Source: Mesodorylaimus sp. YZB2_4
Taxonomy: Eukaryota > Nematoda > Enoplea > Dorylaimida > Dorylaimidae
DNA: 64,000 nucleotides
Direction: 5' to 3'
Assembly (NCBI GenBank): GCA_030248295.1
Contig: JASANH010001463.1
Location: 248,001 to 312,000 of the forward strand
Position 1 is the first letter of the stretch. Each line of letters begins with the position of its first letter. Shown piece after piece: positions 12,401-21,575 of the stretch. Both the position numbers and the translations under genes were made by a program. Under the pieces are notes generated by a model. The model saw only the letters and a list, made by a program, of their open reading frames with translations. It was not told where the DNA came from and ran no database searches.

Positions 12401-13144
12401 TGGGAGCCCAGAAGCGGACATCTGTTTTCGCCACCCCCATCCCTCCCCCGTCCGTTTTTGTCCGACATCCTTCGACCCCGTTTCCACTCCCGCCTGATTG
12501 CGAATATCCTTCGTGGATGGCCCCCTATCAACTCAAGTCAATCAAGTCATGATGCTGACAGGCCAAATATACATCAAAAACCTTGGTCGGTTGGTCGATG
12601 CTGGAAAACAATATAAACGTACCTTTCTTGGCCAAGGCTAATTCAAGTTTCCTGATCCGTTCTTCCGCCAATTCGATTTCTAATAAAGTTTGAGATAATT
12701 CTTCTTCCGTCGACGGTTTTTTCGGCCCGTCCGATTCTTTCGTTTTGTTTTCGTCAGACATACCAAATCTAGAAATATTTTTTATGTAGCCCCCGTTCAG
12801 AATCAAATATTTTTGGGGAGGTTTGGCACTCAAGATCAGGTCAGACAGTTTGACTTTTTCCATGGTCGTGACCGTAGGGAGCACATTTTAATAAAAAGCT
12901 AAAAATCTTGCACTTACATTTCAATATTCTCTTTAATCATTTGCACATCCTCTTCCGTCTTGATATGTTTTTGAAGAAAATCGAAAATCATTTTTCCCGA
13001 ATTTCGACAAAGCCTAAACACGAGGCATCGATTTTTCGCACACAAAATATGTGAAATTTCTTACTTTTCATAATGCACTGCCGTCAACGAAGAATCTTTG
13101 AATCCAGCATCATTCCGTACCCAATCCAACCACTCCTTCGACAT
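6470..13144 (-). CDS. HAUS5: HAUS augmin-like complex subunit 5
   Basis: This is a subunit of augmin, the complex that recruits gamma-tubulin to existing spindle microtubules so that new ones branch from them. Fourteen exons join in phase: 13065-13144, 12918-13013, 12623-12768, 11593-11758, 10769-10885, 9778-9934, 9582-9718, 9219-9381, 9082-9162, 8581-8735, 8297-8353, 7916-8073, 6984-7116 and 6470-6503, giving about 559 residues (human about 633). The N-terminus matches the family pattern (WLDWVRNDAG, then LCRNSGKMIFDFLQKHI), and IDTQRRTTLLRAIV in exon 4 matches the human QDTQRRALLLRAQ segment. The rest is largely predicted coiled coil. A CPGCKEADAG motif in exon 5 is unusual. The chosen ATG lies 20 bases after an acceptor; an in-frame ATG 10 codons upstream is possible. 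The preceding same-strand gene ends 202 bases away. Weakest exon: 8297-8353. Confidence 0.85.
7432..7803. mobile_element. hAT-like MITE with poly(C) tract, copy 1
   Basis: The termini CAACATCGCTGACT and AGTCAGCGATGTTG form a 14-base inverted repeat. A 17-base run of C (7737-7753) lies 50 bases from the right end. Flanks read TTGGCA on both sides with one-base offsets, a decayed target duplication. It sits in the HAUS5 intron between exons 12 and 13. It is shorter than its relatives at 28093 and 55249 because it lacks one internal unit of about 190 bases. Confidence 0.8.
8140..8285 (-). mobile_element. tRNA-derived SINE, family A
   Basis: This is the same element as at 4233-4420. On the minus strand it has the GGCCTAGGGG head, a degenerate B box, AAAAAATGATTGTCGACTAT and CCTTGGCCCTCGAGTGC. 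It occupies the small HAUS5 intron between exons 11 and 12. Confidence 0.55.
10325..10710 (+). repeat. two SINE-like repeats in HAUS5 intron 5
   Basis: 10325-10510 carries the family C body (GTGCGTCTCCACAAGGAG ... CAGATGAGTCACCCACGACC), related in the same orientation to 62250-62460 and inverted to 40640-40830. 10622-10710 is a tRNA-like unit with B box GGGTTCGAATCCC followed by CTCAAGGCTCAAGTTTTT. Related units lie at 45205, 60575 and 63800, all on the minus strand. Confidence 0.55.
11855..12180. repeat. dispersed repeat R, copy 1
   Basis: The block from CAAGTATGGGCAAGG through AACAGTCATGCAACTCACTG to GATCTGATCTCTACCCC is repeated, inverted, at 40870-41212 in an intron of TRAPPC12. Similarity runs over about 330 bases with scattered changes. 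It lies in the HAUS5 intron between exons 3 and 4. A 21-base run of C at 12264-12284 follows. Its class is unknown; I see no terminal inverted repeats or coding capacity. Confidence 0.65.
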
Positions 13145-13346
13145 TCCTGCAATTCCTGAAACTACCTGAAACATGACAAACCCACAAAATCACCATATCG
13201 AGTCAGGTATTGTCCCTCGAAAAAAACGAGATAAGAAAACCCTCGTCTCTCGATCAATCCATTTTTTACTGACAAAACCGTCTATCGTCAATTAAAGCCA
13301 AAAATCAATAAAATTTACGATCAACGATCAACAGTCTCCGTAATTC

Positions 13347-14878
13347 TCATTTATTCTCAGCATGACATTCCTCCTTGTGCTCACTCCAATCACTTTTCTG
13401 GCACACAATACTACAGTACGGACCCAATTCGCAGCACATGTACTTGCCTAAAATGGAAATATTATAGAGCAGCAGAAATTACAAGCCACTGAAAAGCTTA
13501 CATTCCCTACCACATTTTCGACAAAAACGCACAAGTTTCAAATCAGCGGCCATTTTAGCGAGATCAACTGAAAAAATGTTGGGAAACCAAAATGGCCAAA
13601 ACTAAATTCGACTTACCTGGCTCGTCCAAAGTAACAACTTCGCTTGATCCATTTTCGTTCAAAACGAACATTTGCTTTTTGAGCAAAGAAACGATTTCTT
13701 CATCGTAGCATGGCTGATCATCCTGAGCATTCTTCTGGTCGGTCTGAAAAGAAAACGAGTTTTAGAATTCCATTTTTTTCTTGAAACGTGGGCAGTTCAA
13801 AATTAGGAATGCTTAAAAAAGAAAGCTTACCAAACTATTACGGACATCGTCCAGACGTCTGCAAAAAAAAGCATGAATTTGATTCTCAAAGAATTAATTT
13901 CAATAATTTCAAGGCGCTTACATGGGGTCCTTTGTAAAACCAGGCATACGAGCAACGTCTTCGAGAAGTTTTTGGGTTAACTGCAAAAAAGTGCAATATT
14001 AAAGTTAAGTTTAGACTAACGTAAATGAAGGCTGTACCGCTTTCTGTTTCTTCAATTCCATTTTCTCTTCGCGTGTCAAGGCAATAGAAACACGTAAAAT
14101 CGGGCCATTATTTCCGATTTGAAAGCCATTGAACATAAACATCGCTTTATCCGCTGAGGTCACGTTAAAATAAGTGACTAAGCTAAAATTCTTAACTAAT
14201 GATTTCGCTCAAAATTTTAAAAATTTTAAAAAACTGACTAACACTGATTTGAATAAATAATGCGAGTATTACCTACAGCAAAACCCGCAAAAGTGTGACA
14301 GTCCCCTCCTCTCATTTCGTCGTTAACGACCGAGTAGCAGTTATGCTCCTTGCCCAGTTGGGTCAGTTGCGCTGCATTCCAACCCGTTTTTTTAATGATG
14401 ATAAGCGAATAGCAGGGTCCTTGGATGACAAAGGAGAACCTGCCCGACTGGTGTTCGAAAACCAGTTTCTTGATTCCCTTTACTCGTTCGGCTTCAGCCC
14501 TCCAATGGTGCTCAAGATTCCAACGCAAGGTCAACCCCTCGAAAGAGATAACAGTAAAAGCAGTTGTATAAACAGCCCAGGTGTATTATTTTCTTACGCG
14601 CTGGTGATCTTCTTCTTTGGCATCGATCGATAATCAACTCCTTTGATTTTTCCCGCGTTTCCAAATAAATGACGAACGCCATTCTAGAAAACGGCATTTT
14701 TACATAAAAAATTTGGTAGGCTATTCAATTCTTGCTTGTACCTCGGTCAATGCCGGTGGGATATTCTTGACAACAACTTGCGTGTTAGCTGACCTAAAAA
14801 TGACGGGGTCCCAGAGAAACTATCAGAGAAAGACCTGCTCAGCGGGACTTACTCGCCGCTTTCGTAATCACGCATCAT
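13347..14878 (-). CDS. RRM and MYND zinc-finger protein, Tudor domain absent
   Basis: This is a predicted RNA-binding protein of about 232 residues in ten exons: 14853-14878, 14742-14793, 14598-14683, 14273-14310, 14038-14153, 13922-13980, 13831-13858, 13617-13743, 13502-13567 and 13347-13447. Residues about 15-95 form an RRM: TQVVVKNIPPALTE as RNP2, DCHTFAGFAV in the RNP1 position, then MFNGFQIG and ILRVSIAL. Residues 192-228 form a C-terminal MYND finger with C193-x2-C196, C204/C205, C211-x3-C215, H223-x3-C227 and a typical YCSIVCQKSDW core. RRM followed by MYND recalls the front half of Vreteno-type piRNA-pathway proteins, but those continue into Tudor domains and here a stop follows the finger. 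The start lies 9 bases after an acceptor. The 5' end of exon 4 is the least certain boundary. FUOM is divergent upstream and HAUS5 follows on the same strand. The function is inferred from domains only. Confidence 0.78.
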
Positions 14879-15271
14879 TGTAGTAATCTAGAAGAAACCA
14901 CAAAACAAACTTATCAATCACTTTTTCCAGCAAAAATAAAATTAAACCGATTTAAATAGATTAGGTAGATTTCCCGCTTTGCAGCAGACAAGCTAGTCAA
15001 GGCATAAAAATACGCGGTAAATTTAAATTAAGGGGTTTGAATCTGAATGTAAAGTAGATTCATGGTGTTGAATCTTCGATCTGCAAAGCTTGGGTATGGA
15101 CCCGTTTACAAAATGGCGCTAAATATTCCCTCCTGATCTTGCCTTATATGGGGAATATAAAAGCCCATACATAACTTTAAGCGGGTGAAAAATACGCAGT
15201 AAACCTCAGATCCTCGACCGTATGCCCTGCCCTGGCATATAAGAACAACCTTGTTCCCTCATTTATGCACC
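14879..15271. promoter_or_regulatory. divergent promoter interval, RRM-MYND gene / FUOM
   Basis: These 393 bases separate the start codons of two genes transcribed away from each other, so both promoters must lie here unless upstream exons exist. No TATA box or named factor site is convincing. An acceptor sequence ends at 14888, just before the minus-strand ATG. Confidence 0.4.
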
Positions 15272-16521
15272 ATGGGTTTGAAAGGCATTCCAGCAAATAT
15301 CAGTCCAGACCTGCTCTTCGTGCTGTCCTCGATGGGTCATGGTGATGAGATCGGTCAGTGGGGTCCTTGCCTCATTTGGTCATCGACTGCACTTTTCACC
15401 TTTCAGTCTTGGCCGACATCCACTTCCCAACCAGTTCCATCTGCAGACACGGCCCGAAGGAGATCCGAGCTGATGGTAAGCGCAGCTCGAGCAGAAAAGC
15501 AAGTCAGCATGCACACCCCATTTCAGGCCTGACCATACCAGATCTGCTCAAATCAGTCCTAGCCGTACTGCCACTGGACACGTACGATATCGAAACGGTA
15601 GGCCACATGCCAATTGCGCTACTCCAATCTAGACTATCAGCCGTCCTCTTTCAGCTGGGCCAACCAGCCGCTGTCATGGACCTGACCCCATCGGACAAGG
15701 GTCGTGGCGAGCCCCCAGTCTGGAAGACCTACCAGCAAATGGTCGATCAGTCTGAAGCACGCTCAGTAAGATGACCCCTGAAGGAATTTGTGGACGTACA
15801 AGATCCCCAGTCAGGCATCAGACTGGTCGCTCAAAGGCTTGTGTTCCAGTTCCCCCTTAATATACCCGTCTGGTATTACTGACGCACAGTAGTGACCATT
15901 TGCGCTTTGCACCATGCAAGAGCCCAGAACAGCCAACCAAGTCTTCCAACATGGTCCATGGCTGACACATCACCCGTCTGGGTGATGATGCTCTTTGTAG
16001 AGGATAGAGCCAGACAATATCCCTGACCTGCCCCAAATGTTTCGTCCTACAGTTTGCCCCAGAACACTCCCAGTGTCAGGAAGGCGTCGGGCAGTCGATC
16101 CTCGGCTCAGGGCCACGTTGGGAGATCAGGGTGATATCTCAGCCGCGGACTAGGTCAAAGACTTGGTTGGCTGCCCTGGGTTCTTAGCGTAGTGCAAAAG
16201 CTCCACTGGTCACTTCCCACGGGCATACTGACTCCGGGGTCTCAAGGATCGATTGCCAACGGAATCTCTGCATTCCTGACCTGCTGCGAATGTTTTGCCT
16301 GAGAATTCGCCAAATTCACAACTCATTTCAGGTCCCACTGCACAAAATCGAACGATTCGCATTTTACGAACGTGCTAAGAAGGCCTTCGCAGTCGTGCAT
16401 ACAGGGTACGAGTACGTCTCACCCCCCCCTCCCCCCGCGTTTCTAGCATCAGTTCTGTTTCAGTGAAACCAGCACATACGCCAATCTGATCCTGCGCAAA
16501 GGCCTCGTCCATTACAACTGA
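15272..16521 (+). CDS. FUOM: fucose mutarotase
   Basis: This enzyme interconverts alpha- and beta-L-fucose, feeding fucose salvage in the cytosol. Six exons (15272-15353, 15407-15475, 15527-15597, 15655-15765, 16332-16405, 16464-16521) join in phase to give 154 residues, the same length as the human enzyme. Family signatures are intact: LKGIPANISPDLL at the start, GHGDEI (residues 22-27) with the catalytic-site histidine H23, DIHFPTSSI, IRADG, LPLDTY, AVMDLTPSDKGRGEPPVW, KIERFAFYERAKKAFAVV and TYANLILRKG near the end. Intron 4 (566 bases) is much longer than the others. The 3' UTR runs into a ruined antisense copy of the last STX18 exon (16575-16690), with AGTAAA at 16646 as the only poly(A)-signal-like site. 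A partial second copy lies at about 21262-21522. Codons are richer in C and G at third positions than in MAEL or UBE2S. Confidence 0.96.
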
Positions 16522-16574
16522 TATTTTATCACCATCACCGAGGCAATAGCTGATTCAAGAATGCTTAGTTTAGT

Positions 16575-16690
16575 GGGATGAAGCTGACTCAACAAAGGAT
16601 TATACCAATTCTAAGACAAGCGTATAAGTTGTTTCAAACAGAAAGAGTAAAATATCCGCCCTTTTTTGTCGCTAGGAAAAGGAAATCAAA
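16575..16690 (-). pseudogene. relic of the STX18 terminal exon
   Basis: On the minus strand this stretch aligns with the intact STX18 last exon at 21576-21671, including the upstream block TTGATTTCCTTTT. Shared strings are TTTACTCTTTCTGTT (TTTATTCTTTCTGTT in the intact copy), ACGCTTGTCTT and TGGTATAATCCTT. It is broken: the acceptor region reads CCTAG with a changed following sequence, and in-frame TGA and TAG codons fall within the anchor codons. It occupies the 3' UTR of FUOM. Confidence 0.8.
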
Positions 16691-16759
16691 TTTTCGTGGA
16701 CCCTGACCCTAGCACCTCTCACTGTCAGATCGTACAACGTTCGTTAGTTAAAATGTTGT

Positions 16760-16865
16760 CGGGTCCTCTTGAAACCAAGCCTGGCAGGCGCAGGAGGGAG
16801 GCAAAAACTTCGACTGGAACAGACAAGTCTTGCGACTATACCTACGGCTGAAACACCAACCGACT
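16760..16865 (+). mobile_element. SINE family B copy
   Basis: It contains AAGCCTGGCAGGCGCAGGAG and AGTCTTGCGACTATACCTA, then GGCTGAAACACCAACC. It is truncated after the first half of the palindromic core present in the other copies. Confidence 0.6.
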
Positions 16866-17100
16866 CACTGATACGTGCGTCGTTTTCCCCACTGTGACGG
16901 TTTTGTTGTCATCTGCTCCTAGAAGATATGAAATATGCCTCGAATAGTTCGCGATCTTGTTGTTTTATCATTCGATTGCCATGCAAATGCCATGTTGTAA
17001 TAGGCCTTCAAACGTTTGCTCCTTGCGTCACTCTCGCCTGGTCGAAGGGCAGCATCGACCGATCCGATCCATACGATCCGCTTCAAAAAATTTTAGATTG

Positions 17101-17471
17101 ATGGGGATGATGTACTTGGCACTGCGTCCTCGCCAACCTGCTATCTTTCCTCGCTGTCTCTCTCTCTACTCCAAAGGACACAGGTGAGAGATAAGCAGAG
17201 CATAAAGTGGGACTGAATGGTGATTTGAGAGAAAAAACGGGATTTTCTCATCATCGGATGCCACTCCTTATCATTCTTCAGCTTATACAGAGCGGAAATT
17301 CCAGTTTCCAATGCTGCCGATCCAGCAGTCGGATCGGATCGGGAACTGATTCACCCATCAAATCGGATTTTTACATACGTTTGCAATTTGAACCGCTACC
17401 TTGATAAGCAGAGAAAACTGGCCTGGTCTTACAATCACTCGTATTGGCAGCGTGTCAAATATCCTCCCTGA
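17101..17471 (+). CDS. small protein with candidate mitochondrial presequence
   Basis: Two exons (17101-17183 and 17282-17471) separated by a 98-base GT-AG intron join in phase to give 90 residues. The first 27 or so (MGMMYLALRPRQ, then PAIFPRCLSLYSKGH) are rich in Arg, Ser and hydrophobic residues with no acidic residue, typical of a matrix-targeting leader. The rest is polar with a conserved-looking end (IFTYVCNLNRYLDKQRKLAW, then YNHSYWQRVKYPP). I do not recognise the family. A small mitochondrial ribosomal protein or respiratory-chain assembly factor would fit its size, but that is a guess. An acceptor (ATTTTAG) ends 4 bases before the ATG, as in several neighbours. FUOM lies upstream on the same strand. 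Confidence 0.6.
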
Positions 17472-18708
17472 AATGCTCGAAGGAGTTCAAAAAGTTCGTA
17501 GCCTGAATACCTTGCACATGCAGCACCGAAATTTTACTTTACACTGCCCACATTCTACAAGCCTACCACACTCGTACTACCTGTTGCAACCCAAGTCGGG
17601 TCAGCACATCAGGCGAAAAATTATGGTGGGGGAAACGACACGATGGGGGAACCGGCACAATACGGGAAACGTCACATGTCTCAGTGAGTCGATTCCCCCA
17701 CAAGGCACGGTGGGGGAAACGACGCAGTGGGGGAATCGTCACGGGACCGTTTGCTATGCCTGTGTTCGCACAATTTAAATGTGGCGCGTAGGGGCTAACT
17801 TTTCGTCCAGCATTCGACAGCTGCGATCCGAATCGTCTAACGAACTTTTTTTTATCAGTAATTTTATTCGGTTCTGTTACATGATCAAATATGCACGAGG
17901 AGAGGCGGGGACACAGGATGGTCCATCATGATCGCCCTCTATTGTCACAGACAGTATTTTTTAAACATAGAAAAAACAAATTCTCGCTAGGTTGTCCAAC
18001 GGAATATTCGTGACTTCAGAAGCATGGAACATTGTCGCTCTCTCGCACACAATTACTCACGGTGACGTCCGTTGTAGGCGACCTAATCTTTTTGTCAGTT
18101 CCGCGCCAGGCCCGACATTGGGTCCCAAAACCCAACTTATTTTTTGGGTTTTTGGGCTACGTTGGGTCGGGTTTTTAGACAGGGTGGTTTGAGGTTGTGG
18201 AGGTTGACCTTTTTTTTTGACCCAATCCAAAAACCACTTTTCCTCTAGTGGTCAGCATGACCATGTGGATGGCTCCACGGCATATTGAAGCCACTGCGAC
18301 ATGATGTCAGTTGGTTTCGAATCGACAGATCCTCGTGTTTCAAAAACATGCCTAGTGCCCCCCCCCCCCCAGCTAGTCTAATTCGACATGTCAACTTGAC
18401 TGTGACGGAACTGAGAAATCGTCTGTCAGCAGATGACATCGAGCTCTGACCTGATCTCTCGTCGACTCGCAGTCAGAGGTCAGGTCAGTCAGGTCCTAAT
18501 TTTGAAAGTTTGATTGGTCAGAATCCATGAAGCTCCATGAAGTGAATCGACAAATTACGATTTTCTAATGCACAAATTTTTGTATGGTGAGTACAATTTC
18601 AGTGATTTGCTGTAACCCAGAATTTTTCCTTGGCCTATCTTGATTATAACAGTTTTAGACGTCGCATAGTGTTGTTTTTCAAAATCGGTGAGTCGTCTGG
18701 ACAACGAA
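17472..18708. other. intergenic with short repeats
   Basis: 17622-17752 holds about five spaced repeats of GTGGGGGAAACGAC and variants. 18110-18240 is built of GGGTTTTTGGGT-like units. A run of 12 C lies near 18359. I found no gene. Confidence 0.5.
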
Positions 18709-20388
18709 ATGTACGGTGCCAACGACGAGTCGAGCGCATTCGAGTTTTCTCGATTGCCAAGAGAAGTTTTTCTTGAAATTATTCTGCTCTTGCCACGGAA
18801 TGAACAAGTGTTGTGTCGTCGTGTCAGCAAACGCTGGCTGCCAGTGTGAAATGGGGCTTCGGTCCAAAGTACGAAATCGATCGATGTATCTTCGCCGAGG
18901 TCCAAGCACAAAATGAAAAGGAAAGATTTCGAGCGGCTGGTGTTAATAATAGCGGATGGTTTGGAACGTTTGATAGTGTCGACAGGTATTCTCTTGTCCG
19001 ATCTCAGTTTCATTTCGTCGATTGCGTCTTTTCGGTCACTTTTCGTAATCGATTTCGGTTTGGGTCGCTTCGATTATGGTCAATTTCTCATGTTGTTCGA
19101 CAAATGTCCAAAGTTGAGGAAACATGTTCATGTTTTCCGACATCACCAAACGCTAATGCGCACTCGAGGATGAAGGGACACATTTTACCCGAAATGATTT
19201 ACGGGCTCGCGAGTCGAACACTCGCCCGTAACTGCGCACCTGGCGTGAGAGGCAGACGCCTAACCCACCAGGCCACGAGGCCGGTATCGTGTTCATGTTT
19301 TACCTCATCACCAAACGCTTATGCGCACTCGGAGGCAGCTCTCGACTCGAGGAAACTGAAGGCAACGTTTCCTTAAGAGCTGCCCGATTGCGACTCGCCT
19401 CGGGAAACGTATAACGTTGATGAATTGGCGTTAAATCGCTCCGAAATCACTGATCGGCATTTGATGGCTGTGGCTGATCATTTCCCAAATCAATACACAT
19501 TCTCGGTCATGGTCATTTCAGCGCCACTGCCGCGTCCGCCTTTGTTGAGCGGTATGGTGACAAGTTGGGACATCTCGAGTTGGAGGGACAGTGGGAGCTC
19601 TGTCTCTCTGAGGCCCCTCCGATAGGCGCGTTCACAGGCATTGGTTCTTGCTCGAATTTGATCTCTTTGTCATTGGAGAGATCTAATGTGGTTTCAAATG
19701 AGTGCATGAGAGCTTTGGCGAATGGATGTGCCCATTTAGCAACAATGAATTCGACTTCATCGAACGTGACTAGTGACGGATTGATGGTGTTGGTCGGTTT
19801 GTCAAATTTGAAGAAGCTTAATATTAGTCGAATTAAAATTGTTGGAACGAGTGGTGCTGTTACGGCTATCGCTTCGAAAGGTTTGTGAGGCCATGATATT
19901 TTGATAATGACAGGTTTTTTTCGCGGAAGAGAGCTCTATGCAAGAAAATCTGTCCGTGCTAGCAATGACTCGGAGTTGCTTGTTAAGATAAATTGGAACA
20001 ATTGATCGCCGTGGGCTGCTCACTGTCGGCTCAATGTTTGAAGAATGTATTTTGAAATTGTCGCCAGTTGGTTTTATTGGGTATTCGTAATGATGATGCG
20101 GATTTGACGTCGGAGAACGCGAAGGAGATCGCCGCCATATTTGGCCAATACGGACTGGTGCCTCGTTTGCTTATTCGAACATACGATCGGGTTTGGCGGG
20201 ACGAGCGGGTACAGCTGGTTCAGCGTGCCATTATGGATGGCGAGATGAATCATTGAGGTCATTTAGTCATTGATGGTCGATCGAAAGAATATGGATTTTT
20301 GCAGCACGTGGATCTTGATCGAGTGAATACGGATGCTCTTGTGCTGGAGGATTTGCGGAGCGATAACATTGGCGATTTGGGGCGATAA
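18709..20388 (+). pseudogene. F-box / leucine-rich repeat gene, disrupted
   Basis: The start reads as an F-box: FSRLPREVFLEIILLLPRNE, then LCRRVSKRWLPV, at residues about 12-46. An in-frame TGA at 18847 stops it, yet the same frame continues to 19173 with F-box/LRR-like sequence (FERLVLIIADGLERLIV, then FLMLFDKCPKLRK). A SINE insertion follows at about 19175-19289 with a 44-base flanking duplication. LRR-type blocks then resume in other frames: LALNRSEITDRHLMAVADHF; GSCSNLISLSLERSNVVSNE with LSNLKKLNISRIKIVG; and LLGIRNDDADLTSENAKEIA. The final block, ending DALVLEDLRSDNIGDLGR, stops at 20388. At least one nonsense change, one insertion and two or more frame changes argue for a pseudogene. 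If functional, it would have been a substrate receptor of an SCF ubiquitin ligase. A recoded or intron-rich active gene is less likely. Confidence 0.75.
19175..19289 (-). mobile_element. tRNA-derived SINE inserted in the F-box pseudogene
   Basis: The minus strand reads as a good tRNA-like head: A box TGGCCTGGTGG, a GGCGTCTGCCTCTCACGCC arm and B box GTGTTCGACTC. The host sequence TGTTCATGTTTT...ATGCGCACTCG flanks it on both sides (19124-19169 and 19290-19333), with about 90 percent identity by eye. Confidence 0.7.
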
Positions 20389-21261
20389 GTTTTACGATTA
20401 AGGATTGTTAAGGAATCTGGCCTTTCTCGTACGAGATACTGATAATATCGAATCGAGTGCTTTCGGCTGATTTTCTTTTTTCCTTTGAGTTGAATGACAA
20501 TTAGCACTAACTTGGAGAAATCTTTGGGTTTTTTATGAAGTAGTATTAATCTTTTCTGAAAAATTTCGTGGTTTTGCTGGAAATATTTCCCGGGGTAAGA
20601 AGATTGCTATCACTCAGATGAGGACTGGTCTTGAACTAAATTAAGTTGCCTGAAGATTGCGAGCGTATATCTACCTTCTATCTGTCATGCTAGCGAGCTG
20701 GTGACGTGTCTGCCCTAGTCGTATATTATGTTTCCGAGTGAACACATGATTGAGCATACTGCATTTTTGCACGTTCCATTGCATCAATAGACCAGCCGTG
20801 ACTTCCTCGCCACGAAGGGAGACAGCTAATCTAGGAACCGAAACATCACACCTCAAATCTGCATCAGTATGAACACCCATTGAAACCCCCCCCCCCCCCT
20901 TCCACGCGCAGACTCGCAATCAGTGAGGCTGGTGCTATGATAGATGTAGTAGGTGAGTTTGGCCTGTGGAGAAGGTAGTGTGTGGTTTCCTTGACTGGCC
21001 GCCGCATACAGCGTAACAATGGCCTTCGTTGGCCGCTCGACAGCCGAGGCTGAAACCCGTCGAGTTGATGTCTCAGGCACCTACGACTGAGTGACCTGCC
21101 TGGATGCTCCCCACGGCATCTTCTCCCATGTAAGGCTATTCCGCCTATTACATTGATAAACATGCAGCATCCAGCCCACCATCTCCATGACCCAACTAAC
21201 TGCGTGCAAGGCATGGGTTGAGGATTGCTCTAGCATCCTCAGAACCTTGCTCACAGCTGCT
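20389..21261. other. intergenic with repeat family E copy
   Basis: 20945-21090 (plus) matches 62575-62705 (minus), 5620-5720 (minus) and 4425-4530 (plus) through GTTTGGCCTGTGGAGAAGG and GCCGCATACAGCG. It ends in one side of the 38-base palindrome motif (CCCGTCGAGTTGATGTCTCA). A run of 13 or so C starts near 20886. No gene is seen. Confidence 0.5.
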
Positions 21262-21522
21262 GCCACACCAACTTAGACCATCACCCTCTTTTTCAGTAGG
21301 AAACCAGCCGCTGTCATTGGCCTGACCCCATCGGTCGAGGGCCTGGTGAGCCCGAGTCTGGCGACCCATCAGCAAATGGTCGACAAGTTTGAAGCACGCT
21401 CCGCACGATGGTCCTTCTGGAGGAATTTATGGCTGATTGGAAGATGCCCCCAGGGAATCAGACCACTTGCCTGATTTTACGCAAAGGCCTCTCCAATACA
21501 ACTGATATTTTATTATCACCGA
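21262..21522 (+). pseudogene. FUOM partial duplicate
   Basis: 21280-21400 copies FUOM intron 3 end and exon 4 (acceptor CTTTTTCAG, then CCAGCCGCTGTCAT and CAGCAAATGGTCGA), with frame-breaking deletions. It continues through the first 60 bases of intron 4. It then jumps to exon 6 (CTGATTTTACGCAAAGGCCT and ACAACTGATATTTTAT), so exon 5 and most of intron 4 are gone. Retained intron sequence shows it arose by DNA duplication, not reverse transcription. Its 3' part overlaps the STX18 3' UTR on the other strand. Confidence 0.88.
21508..21513 (-). terminator. poly(A) signal of STX18
   Basis: The minus strand reads AATAAA 63 bases after the STX18 stop codon. The site lies in sequence derived from FUOM exon 6 and its 3' UTR. 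Confidence 0.65.
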
Positions 21523-21575
21523 AACCATGGCTCAAATTCACGAATGCTTAGTTTAGTGGGATAAAGCTGATTAAA

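Noticed and set aside
14238..14534. Full 98-codon frame as a single RRM-MYND exon
   Set aside because: The 5' two-thirds matches SINE-like sequence seen elsewhere (compare 5160 and 41815). Only the last ~38 bases continue the RRM in phase, so the exon is trimmed to 14273-14310.
17622..17752. CRISPR-like spaced repeats of GTGGGGGAAACGAC
   Set aside because: The spacing is irregular, the units are variable and too few, and the context is a eukaryotic intergenic region.
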